Source: Chloroflexota bacterium (GTDB lineage: Bacteria; Chloroflexota; Dehalococcoidia; Lucifugimonadales; Lucifugimonadaceae). Taken from it: a stretch of DNA of 11,415 nt. Positions 1 through 6,160 of the stretch are shown piece by piece. The DNA lies in assembly GCA_016189845.1 (NCBI GenBank), contig JACPRT010000140.1, positions 1-11,415 on the forward strand, given 5' to 3'. Under the pieces are notes generated by a model. The model made no database searches. It worked only from the letters and a program-made list of their open reading frames with translations, and was not told where the DNA came from. A program made the position numbers and the translations under genes. The stretch's first letter is position 1; the number at the start of each line of letters is the position of its first letter.

Positions 1-270
1 GTACCGACCTCACGCAGTTCCGCGGCGGCGAGTTGCCGTAGCGTCGCGACAGGCACTTCCAGCAATTGATACGCGATGTGTGTCTCGCTGGTCCAAAGCG
101 CGCGCAACATGAGAAGGCGATCGTAAGCTGAAGGCTCTGTGGGCGAGCGCCTCAAAGTAGATGCCCTGTGGCGGAAGCCACGGATAAATCGTGTGATGCT
201 GACGAACGAGATTCTCGATCGTGAGCGTGAGTGCGCCTTCGAATAGATCGAGCCGTTCGGTAGTCGTCAT
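1..270 (-). pseudogene. Unrecognised small protein gene, frameshifted and truncated by the window edge
   Basis: Translation starts at ATG 270 behind an AAGGA about 7 nt upstream and begins MTTTERLDLFEGALTLTIEN, a plausible helical protein. As written the frame closes at 10-12 after 86 codons. The second half of that frame is rich in Arg, Ser and Ala and does not read like protein. Shifting by +1 around 120-160 restores a protein-like reading (AYDRLLMLRALWTSETHIAY, then a Leu/Ala-rich stretch) that stays open to base 3. The simplest reading is one gene of more than 88 residues with a single-base indel, either a real mutation or an assembly error, continuing beyond the window. I do not recognise the family. 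It lies 18 bp downstream of the MFS gene on the same strand, so it is probably the last or a late gene of that operon. The frameshift is well supported; the function is unknown. Confidence 0.6.
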
Positions 271-288
271 TTCTCGTTCCTTTGAGAA

Positions 289-1590
289 TCACGCGCCGGG
301 CGTTTCTATTCGGGTTCGTTCATTCGAACCGGACTCTTCCGGCGGCCGGATGTCGCGGAACCCGAGCAAAAGCGCGCCGTTGTAGCCAAACTTGATAGCC
401 GTCGCCACCACGAAGGGCGCGACCGAGAGTGCCGCGCCGGACCACAGCAGGCCGGTCAGGGCCGGGCTCGCCGCACGGCCCACAGCGCGGCTCACATTGG
501 CGATTCCTGCCATGGCCATCCGCTCGCGCGGCTCGACCACGGCCATCGCGTACGACTGGCGCGTCGGCACATCCATCTCGTTGAACAGCCCCCGGATCAA
601 CCATGCCGCGACCGCCAGGGGCGCAGTGGGCGCGAATCCGAACACCAACACCATGCCGTTCGCTATCACCTGCGTCCACACCATCGTGTTGATCAGCCCG
701 AAGCGGCCCGCTGCCCTGGGCGCGACCCACAGCGACGCCATATTGATCAGGTAGGACGTCGCTATCACGGGAGCTATCGCGCCCTCGGCCATCCCGAACC
801 TGGACGCAAGCCAGAAGGATATGAGCGGGTCGATGATCATGCCGCCAGCGAAAGAGTCCACTCCGAGCAGGAACGAGAACCCGAAGATGCGGTTTCGGGA
901 CCTGGCCGCAAGCGGGTTGAACACCCGTTTCGCTTCTTTTGCACTCGCCTCGACCGCTGGGCTCACGAACAGGTAGAGCCCGGTCGCCACGAAGTTGAGG
1001 CCGGTGTACACCCCAAACGTGATCCGGTACGCGTCCACCAGGTCCGTTCCCAGCGTCCTGCTTAAGATCAGCGGAAGCCCCGCTGCAAGCGCCCCAAGGG
1101 CCCTGGATGCCGATGACACAATGCCCAGGTAGGTAAACGCCGCCGTGCGCTTCGGCCCGGGCGCCACCTCGGCCATGGCCGTCTGCTCGATTTGCAAGAG
1201 CGGCCCGACATTCATCCCCGTAGCCGCGTAGCCACCGAGGAACGAACCGGCAGCCAGCCAGGCAAGGTTGTCGGTGATGGCGAGGGCGATCCCCGCGAAC
1301 GACGTGATCAGGCTGAGCGCGACCACGAGGCGCTTTCGACCGACCATGTCGCCGATGATCGTTGCCGGCACGGACAGGACGACGCCGCCGACGAGGCTCA
1401 GGGTCAGGACGAGCCCGATCTGGGCCGTAGTGAGGCCGAGCAGATCGAGGTAGATTGCGATGAGGACCGACAGGATCCCCATCGCCGCGGCCCGCATCCC
1501 ACGGCCGGCGATCAGAATGAACGAGTCACGCCCTAACCAGCCGGGACCGCCGTGTGTCGCCGATGTGGAAGCTTCCCCGGTACCCGGCAT
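289..1590 (-). CDS. MFS transporter (major facilitator superfamily, unknown substrate)
   Basis: This is a 433-residue, strongly hydrophobic protein of the usual MFS length (12 predicted membrane segments, inner membrane). After a 20-residue polar N-terminus, the first membrane segments appear around residues 23-50 and 57-78. They are followed by the MFS motif A loop GDMVGRKR (residues 80-87) between helices 2 and 3. A central polar stretch (EASAKEAKRVFNPLAARSRN) separates the N- and C-terminal bundles. The start at 1590 lies 2 nt after the stop of an upstream 21-codon ORF. No clear Shine-Dalgarno precedes it, so translation is probably coupled to the upstream frame. It follows an alcohol dehydrogenase gene in the same direction, which suggests transport of that enzyme's substrate or product. 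Drug efflux is equally possible. Family assignment is secure; substrate and direction are not. Confidence 0.88.
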   Translation of the reverse strand: MPGTGEASTSATHGGPGWLGRDSFILIAGRGMRAAAMGILSVLIAIYLDLLGLTTAQIGLVLTLSLVGGVVLSVPATIIGDMVGRKRLVVALSLITSFAGIALAITDNLAWLAAGSFLGGYAATGMNVGPLLQIEQTAMAEVAPGPKRTAAFTYLGIVSSASRALGALAAGLPLILSRTLGTDLVDAYRITFGVYTGLNFVATGLYLFVSPAVEASAKEAKRVFNPLAARSRNRIFGFSFLLGVDSFAGGMIIDPLISFWLASRFGMAEGAIAPVIATSYLINMASLWVAPRAAGRFGLINTMVWTQVIANGMVLVFGFAPTAPLAVAAWLIRGLFNEMDVPTRQSYAMAVVEPRERMAMAGIANVSRAVGRAASPALTGLLWSGAALSVAPFVVATAIKFGYNGALLLGFRDIRPPEESGSNERTRIETPGA

Positions 1591-1592
1591 GC

Positions 1593-1658
1593 TCAGACGA
1601 CTGTGTACCGGCGGACAGCCCTCTCGTCGATGTCCACGGCCACCTTCGTGATCTTCAT
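1593..1658 (-). CDS. Putative 21-residue mini-ORF between ADH and MFS (coupled ORF or gene remnant)
   Basis: The ATG at 1658 overlaps the TGA stop of the alcohol dehydrogenase (ATGA). The frame runs 21 codons and ends 2 nt before the MFS ATG, so the three frames sit end to end. The peptide begins MKITKVAVDIDERAV and then turns basic and hydrophobic. The MKITKV opening resembles the first residues of mandelate racemase/enolase-superfamily dehydratases and several other metabolic enzymes, so this could be the stub left by an internal deletion. It could equally be a tiny linker that passes ribosomes from ADH to MFS, or chance. No independent ribosome binding site is seen. Expression and function are unproven. 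Confidence 0.4.
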   Translation of the reverse strand: MKITKVAVDIDERAVRRYTVV

Positions 1659-2686
1659 TGCCAGACGATCACCATCTTGCCCGTGTCCTGCCGGTCGAAC
1701 CTCCTGTACGCATCGACCGCATGGCCGATTGCGATGCGATCGGAGATCAGTTCGTGCAGGGGCACATGGCGATCGACCACGAACTGCGCCGCTTCCTCCA
1801 TGCCGAGCATGCTGACCGTCCATGAGCCGTAGATCGTAAGGTGGCGATGGATGATGTCCGGGGTCGCATCGTAGACGGCCTGGCCGCGCTCTCCGACCAG
1901 CGCCGATCTGCCGAACACCTTCGCCGCGGTCGCCGACTGCTTGCGCGTGATGGGAAGCCCGACCGCCTCGATCGTGGCATCCGCTCCCTCGCCGCCGGTC
2001 AGCTCCCTGATCTGTTCGACCGAGTCGCCGTCGTTGGGGTTCACGGTCTTCCATGCCCCTGCCTGCCGCGCAAGCTTCAGACGGGCTTCGGAGAGATCGA
2101 CCGCGATGACACGCGCGCCCATGGCGGCGCCAAGCATGGTCGCTGCGACACCGACTGGGCCCTGGCCGAATATGGCCAGCACGTCCCGGCCGGAGACGGC
2201 GAGCTTGAGCAGCGCGAGGTAGGCCGTGCTCGAACCGCACGCCAGCATCGCCCCAACCTCGTACGTCAGTTCATCCGGGAGCGGCACGCACGTGCGCTCG
2301 TGGCAGACCATGTAGTCGCCATGCCCGCCATGCAGCGACCCGCCGTAGTAGCCTCGCTTGAAGGCGGGGTCGGAGCACAGCTGCTGGTACCCCATGCGGC
2401 AGTACTTGCACCGCCCGCAGCCGAGGTAGTGGTGATTCATCACGCGGTCGCCCACTCGCACCCGCGTGACGCCCGGGCCGACGGCAACCACCTCCCCACA
2501 GGGTTCGTGTCCGACGCGGTTGTCCGGGAACCTGATCTCCGACGCAGGCGCCCGGTAGTTGTGGAGGTCGCTTCCGCAGATGCCCGACGCCCTCATCCTG
2601 AGAAGCACGTGATCAGGGCCGGGCTCCTCGTCCGGAAAGTCGCGGACCTCGGCCACGCGGTCGCCCCGAAAAACGACGCCCTTCAT
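1655..2686 (-). CDS. Zinc-dependent medium-chain alcohol dehydrogenase (MDR family)
   Basis: A 343-residue cytosolic NAD(P)-dependent dehydrogenase of the family's normal length. The GroES-like catalytic domain has the catalytic zinc ligands C37 (GICGSD) and H60-E61 (GHEPCGEVVAVG), with a possible further ligand near C150. The structural zinc lobe is complete, with C90, C93, C96 and C104 in CGRCKYC...LC. The Rossmann domain carries GQGPVG (174-179), and an acidic residue, D197, ends beta-2, which favours NAD over NADP. The C-terminus DTGKMVIVWQ is typical of sorbitol/threonine-dehydrogenase-like members. The start at 2686 has a GAGGGGGA purine run about 8 nt upstream. The stop overlaps the next ATG, and an MFS gene follows, so this is the first gene of a minus-strand operon. 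Oxidation of a secondary alcohol or polyol is likely; the exact substrate cannot be read from sequence. Confidence 0.93.
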   Translation of the reverse strand: MKGVVFRGDRVAEVRDFPDEEPGPDHVLLRMRASGICGSDLHNYRAPASEIRFPDNRVGHEPCGEVVAVGPGVTRVRVGDRVMNHHYLGCGRCKYCRMGYQQLCSDPAFKRGYYGGSLHGGHGDYMVCHERTCVPLPDELTYEVGAMLACGSSTAYLALLKLAVSGRDVLAIFGQGPVGVAATMLGAAMGARVIAVDLSEARLKLARQAGAWKTVNPNDGDSVEQIRELTGGEGADATIEAVGLPITRKQSATAAKVFGRSALVGERGQAVYDATPDIIHRHLTIYGSWTVSMLGMEEAAQFVVDRHVPLHELISDRIAIGHAVDAYRRFDRQDTGKMVIVWQ

Positions 2687-2755
2687 CTGTTTGTCCCCCT
2701 CAAGTCGCCCCCTTCAAGCGATGCCTCTCGCATCGAAAACGGGCCGGCCTTGGAC

Positions 2756-2761
2756 TATACT
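2756..2761 (+). promoter_or_regulatory. Candidate -10 box (TATACT) for the epimerase gene
   Basis: TATACT lies in the 109-bp divergent region (2687-2795), 34 nt before the GTG start of the epimerase. It matches the sigma-70 -10 consensus TATAAT at 5 of 6 positions and stands out in GC-rich surroundings. No good -35 hexamer is visible at 16-18 bp spacing. The same hexamer occurs ahead of dnaG (7302-7307). The remainder of 2687-2795 must also hold the promoter of the divergent ADH operon, which I could not place. This is a prediction by inspection only. Confidence 0.35.
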
Positions 2762-2795
2762 CGCCCGCACCCGGCACCAGATACGGAGACACCGC

Positions 2796-3824
2796 GTGAA
2801 TATCCTCATCACCGGGATCACCGGGCGCATCGGCGCCAACGTGGCCCGGCACTTCCTCGGCAAAGGGCATGAAGTCCGAGGTTTCGTCTGGCCCGGCGAC
2901 CGCCAGAGCGCAAAGCTAAAACTGCTCGAGGCGGAGATCGTCGAGGGCGATCTGCGGTCGCTTGAGAACGTCAAGGCCGCGGCAGCCGGGTGCGACTGGA
3001 TATTCCATCTCGGCGCCGCGTTCCAGGCCGGGGGCCCGTTCACCCACGAGCAGTACTTCGACACGAACGTGAAGGGGACGTTCAACGTCCTCGAGGCCGG
3101 GGTGGCGCTTGGGCCGAGGCTGAAGCACCTGTTCTTTTCCAGCACGGACGCCACCATGCAGAAGTACATTCCGGGCGGCATCCCGGAACCGATCACCGAG
3201 AGGTCGCTCCCGCTCGTGACGACAGCCTGGTACGGCTACTCCAAGGTGCTTGGGGAGCACCTGGTCGACCGCTACGTCCGTGCCGACCGCGTTCCGGCCA
3301 CGATTTTCCGGTTCGCATACGTATGGGGGGCGGGAGAGGTCCTGAAATTCCCACAGTTCAGGCTTTCGCATTTCATCGCCGAGTTCGCGGAGCGCAAGGA
3401 CCCGGCCGGCCGCGAGATGCATAGCCGGCTGAAGGCGCTCGCAGCCGGCCAGGAAAAGCTGATGATCGCCTGCGACGAGAACGGCAGGCCGTACAAGAAG
3501 CACTGCGTCGAGGTGCGCGACATCGTTAATGCGTTCGACTCGGCGGCGGGCAAGAGCTCGACTTACGGCAAGACCTATCAGCTTGGCGCGCCCCGGGCGT
3601 TCACCTGGGACGAGGCAGTCCCGTACCTGGCTACGAAGCTGGAGATGCCCTTCGAGCGGGCCAATATCGAGGGGACCAACCCGACGTATTACGAGTACGA
3701 CATGACCGCCGCCAGGCGTGACTTCGGATACGCCCCGAAGGCCGACGTGTTCCGGTCCATCGACGAGGCGCTACGCTTCGAGCGGGAGGGCGGCGGCGAG
3801 CTCATCCCGACCCACGTCTCATGA
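2796..3824 (+). CDS. NAD-dependent epimerase/dehydratase (extended SDR family)
   Basis: A 342-residue extended short-chain dehydrogenase/reductase. The N-terminal Rossmann motif TGITGRIG (residues 6-13) binds NAD(P). The catalytic Ser lies in FFSSTDA (S115/S116), and the YxxxK pair is Y146 and K150 in WYGYSKVLGEH. A SIDEALRFERE helix closes the C-terminus, as in UDP-sugar epimerase relatives. The start is placed at GTG 2796 because GGAGA (2785-2789) sits about 7 nt upstream and the Rossmann strand begins immediately after. An in-frame ATG at 2691 would add 35 residues that look non-protein-like and would consume the divergent promoter region. It ends in ATGA at 3821-3824, just before the GNAT gene. 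The reaction is probably epimerisation, dehydration or reduction of a (nucleotide-)sugar or related carbonyl compound; the substrate is unknown. Confidence 0.9.
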   Translation: MNILITGITGRIGANVARHFLGKGHEVRGFVWPGDRQSAKLKLLEAEIVEGDLRSLENVKAAAAGCDWIFHLGAAFQAGGPFTHEQYFDTNVKGTFNVLEAGVALGPRLKHLFFSSTDATMQKYIPGGIPEPITERSLPLVTTAWYGYSKVLGEHLVDRYVRADRVPATIFRFAYVWGAGEVLKFPQFRLSHFIAEFAERKDPAGREMHSRLKALAAGQEKLMIACDENGRPYKKHCVEVRDIVNAFDSAAGKSSTYGKTYQLGAPRAFTWDEAVPYLATKLEMPFERANIEGTNPTYYEYDMTAARRDFGYAPKADVFRSIDEALRFEREGGGELIPTHVS

Positions 3825-3843
3825 TGCGGGAGGTCGTGGCCCC

Positions 3844-4404
3844 TTGCGGTCGATCCGGGTAGACGATGGCGTAAGGCTGCGCGACCCATCCCCGTCCGAT
3901 GCGGCGGCGCTGTTCGCCCTGGTCGATGCCAACCGCCGCTACCTGTCCCGCTGGCTGCCGTGGGTCCCACAGATCAGGACGATCGACGACGAACTGACGT
4001 GGATCAAGGGCCGGCGGGCGCCCGGGGCGGCCGAGACGGAGCTGGCCCTCCTCATCGTCGACCACGACCGAATCGCAGGCGGCCTGGGCATCGCGGGGCT
4101 CGGTTCGAGCAGCCGGGCAGGAGAGATCGGGTACTGGCTGGACGAGCGGGCCCAGGGACGTGGGCTCGTGACGCGCAGCTGCCGAGCCGCACTCGGCTAT
4201 TCGTTCGACACGCGCGGCATGAACCGCATGCAGATCAGGGCCGCGGTCGGCAACGCCAGGAGCCGGGCCATCCCGGAACGGCTCGGGTTCACATTCGAAG
4301 GCGTGCAGCGCCAGGCGGTGATGGTCGACGGAAATTTCCAGGACCTGGCCGTCTACTCCGTGCTCGCTTCAGAATGGCGCTCGTTGCGCAATGCCACAGG
4401 CTAG
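3844..4404 (+). CDS. GNAT acetyltransferase, RimJ/RimL type
   Basis: A 186-residue protein that transfers an acetyl group from acetyl-CoA to an amine. Family members acetylate ribosomal-protein N-termini, other proteins or small molecules. The pattern is that of the RimJ/RimL group: an N-terminal VDDGVRLR strand, NRRYLSRWLPWV (30-41), the acetyl-CoA motif A around IGYWLDERAQGRGLV (95-109) with the Q-G-R-G loop, then NRMQIRAAVGNARSRAIPER and LGFTFEGV. The start is inferred as TTG 3844. The frame is open further upstream, but that part is the reading-frame shadow of the epimerase. GGGAGG (3828-3833) lies 10 nt before the TTG, and family members begin just ahead of this conserved strand. It sits 19 bp after the epimerase and is probably co-transcribed with it. 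Its stop shares CTAG with the convergent CMD gene. Confidence 0.88.
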   Translation: MRSIRVDDGVRLRDPSPSDAAALFALVDANRRYLSRWLPWVPQIRTIDDELTWIKGRRAPGAAETELALLIVDHDRIAGGLGIAGLGSSSRAGEIGYWLDERAQGRGLVTRSCRAALGYSFDTRGMNRMQIRAAVGNARSRAIPERLGFTFEGVQRQAVMVDGNFQDLAVYSVLASEWRSLRNATG

Positions 4405-4796
4405 CGCTTCTCTCCGGGGTGCTCCTTCTCCCACTGTTCGAAGGTCTGCTGGGCCACCTGCATCGCGGTGGAAGTACACGGATAGCCGCCGTAGAACAGC
4501 ATCTGGGTTATCAGCTCGGCAATCTGCGCCTTGGTGATCCCCAGGTTCAGCGCGCCGGTCATGTGGCCTGGCAGCTGGCGATCCCTGTTCAGGACCACGA
4601 GCGCCGCGATCGTGCACAGGCTTCTTGTCTTATGGTCGAGCGCGGGACGCTGGTAGATATGCCCGAACAGCGTCTCGTTGATCAGATCGAACGCTTCCTT
4701 GACCGGCTCGGCGGCCGGACCAAGCTGCGGGTCTCGCCCGTAATAGAATTTTCGGAACTCCCCGGCCTTGCGAGCCAGTTCCTCTCGGGTCTCCAT
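4401..4796 (-). CDS. Carboxymuconolactone decarboxylase (CMD) family protein
   Basis: A 131-residue, all-helical CMD/AhpD-like protein of normal length for single-domain members. The core is visible: LDHKTRSLCTIAALVVLNR (53-71), then QLPGHMTGALNLGITKAQI (74-92) and ELITQMLFYGGYP (94-106). H78 falls where 4-carboxymuconolactone decarboxylases carry a conserved histidine. C61 and C107 are present, but there is no AhpD-type CxxC, so a peroxidase role is less likely than a decarboxylase-like or unknown one. The start is set at ATG 4796 because GGAGGAG (4803-4809) is 6 nt upstream. The ATG at 4802 abuts that site and would be unusable. It is convergent with the GNAT gene (shared CTAG stops) and divergent from the MFS_3 exporter. 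The substrate is unknown; many CMD paralogues act outside the protocatechuate pathway. Confidence 0.88.
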   Translation of the reverse strand: METREELARKAGEFRKFYYGRDPQLGPAAEPVKEAFDLINETLFGHIYQRPALDHKTRSLCTIAALVVLNRDRQLPGHMTGALNLGITKAQIAELITQMLFYGGYPCTSTAMQVAQQTFEQWEKEHPGEKR

Positions 4797-4802
4797 GTTC
4801 AT

Positions 4803-4809
4803 CTCCTCC
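4803..4809 (-). promoter_or_regulatory. Ribosome binding site of the CMD gene (decides the start)
   Basis: On the minus strand this reads GGAGGAG, a near-perfect Shine-Dalgarno. It ends 6 nt before ATG 4796 and directly touches the in-frame ATG at 4802, so it supports 4796 as the true start. Confidence 0.7.
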
Positions 4810-4858
4810 GTTCACTCGATAGCCTGGGGTACCATACGGCAATTTCCGGAGACGATCC

Positions 4859-6160
4859 ATGACCGATCACGCGGCCAGAAAATCGGCCGTCGCGGCGGCC
4901 CCACTCGTCGAAAGCCCACCGCAACGACACGGCATCTTTTCCCGGCTTGGCGCGCTCGACTCGCCCCGCTACCGGCGGTTCTGGCTGGGATCGCTCGCCG
5001 CGGTCGGCGGCACCCAGCTGGTCACCCTCGGGATCGGCTGGTTGGTCTTCCAGCTGACCGACTCTCCATTCAACCTCGGCCTGGTTGGAGCGGCGACCGC
5101 CATCCCCACTATCCTGGTCAACCTCTTCGGCGGCGTCATGGCCGACCGCCTCGACCGCCGCCTCCTCCTCATCGGGACTTCCCTGCTTGCCGCGGTCCTG
5201 CTGGCAGTCCTTGCTGTCCTCGACGCCACCGGCGTCGTGCGTGTGTGGCACGTCGTCGCCATCGCGGTTGGCCTCGGCCTGGTTTACGGCCTCGACTGGC
5301 CAACCAGGAACGCCTTCTTCCCGGCGCTCATCAGCCGTGACCAGCTCCGAAGCGCAGTAGCGCTCAATTCCGTGCTCTGGCAGGGGACTCGCATCGTCGC
5401 GCCGTTCTTCGGCGGCCTGGCGATCGCCGCGCTCGGCACCGATTTCGTGTTCGTCGCGGGCGCAGTCGGCTTCCTGCTCATGTGCTCGGTGTTGCTATCT
5501 CTGCGTGTTCCGGCGGCCGGGGCCAGGGCGGCCAGGAACGTCGGCAGGGAGCTCTCGGAGGGGATCAGGTATATCGCAGGCAACCGCATCTTCGCGGTGC
5601 TCATCCCGCTCACGTTCGCCAACATGTTCTTCGGCCTTGAATACATCCAGCTGATGCCGGCGTTCGCAAGTTCGTTCTTTCCGGACGATGCCGACGCAGC
5701 CTCGCGTGCCCTGGGGACGCTCTTCGCCGCCACAGGTGTCGGCGCGGTCCTGGGCACGTTTGCAAGCACGAAGATGCAGGGCATGTCCCGCCTGGGCTGG
5801 ACGATGCTTGGCAGCCAGCTGCTGCTCGTTGCCGCCGTATGGGCGTTTGCGGCGTCGTCGTCCTACAACGTGGCGATCCCGATGGTCTTCCTGGTTGGCC
5901 TCTTCAGCTCCGTGTTCCTGATCAACTCGATGACGGTGCTGCAGATGAAGGTCGACGACCGCCTGCGGGGCCGCGTGATGGGCATCCACGGCATCACTTT
6001 CAGCCTGATCCCGCTGGGTGGACTGTTCGGCGGCGCCATCGCAGAGGTGGCCGGTGTGCAGGCAGCGGTGTCGATAAGCGCGGGGATACTGGCGTCGATC
6101 GTTCTGATCGTGGCGCTGACCCAGCGAGAGGTCCGGGACCTGGATGGCCGGAAGACCTGA
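4859..6160 (+). CDS. MFS exporter, MFS_3/EntS-like family
   Basis: A 433-residue inner-membrane transporter. A charged 35-residue N-terminus precedes the entry sequence SPRYRRFWLGSLAAVGGTQL (35-54), which is characteristic of the MFS_3 group (enterobactin exporter EntS and macrolide-efflux relatives). The motif A loop is GGVMADRLDRR (91-101), and YGLDWPTRNAFFPALI and DDRLRGRVMGIHG are further family landmarks. Twelve membrane segments are expected. GGAGA (4848-4852) lies 6 nt before the ATG. Efflux of a lipophilic compound or a siderophore-like molecule is the usual role in the family; no cargo can be named here. The last 17 bases overlap the dGTPase gene, so the two are probably co-transcribed, although they have no obvious functional link. 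Confidence 0.92.
   Translation: MTDHAARKSAVAAAPLVESPPQRHGIFSRLGALDSPRYRRFWLGSLAAVGGTQLVTLGIGWLVFQLTDSPFNLGLVGAATAIPTILVNLFGGVMADRLDRRLLLIGTSLLAAVLLAVLAVLDATGVVRVWHVVAIAVGLGLVYGLDWPTRNAFFPALISRDQLRSAVALNSVLWQGTRIVAPFFGGLAIAALGTDFVFVAGAVGFLLMCSVLLSLRVPAAGARAARNVGRELSEGIRYIAGNRIFAVLIPLTFANMFFGLEYIQLMPAFASSFFPDDADAASRALGTLFAATGVGAVLGTFASTKMQGMSRLGWTMLGSQLLLVAAVWAFAASSSYNVAIPMVFLVGLFSSVFLINSMTVLQMKVDDRLRGRVMGIHGITFSLIPLGGLFGGAIAEVAGVQAAVSISAGILASIVLIVALTQREVRDLDGRKT

Noticed and set aside
2691..2795. N-terminal extension of the epimerase from ATG 2691
   Set aside because: It lacks a good ribosome binding site, spans the divergent promoter region, and precedes the Rossmann strand with non-conserved-looking sequence. 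GTG 2796 has GGAGA at proper spacing.
1841..2872. 343-codon plus-strand open frame across the ADH and into the epimerase
   Set aside because: The minus-strand ADH has all zinc and Rossmann motifs. The plus frame is low-complexity Arg/Ala-rich and would overrun the epimerase start.
3718..3843. Upstream extension of the GNAT frame from ATG 3718
   Set aside because: It overlaps the conserved epimerase C-terminus by over 100 bp and reads as Arg/Ser shadow sequence. The family's N-terminus fits a TTG 3844 start.
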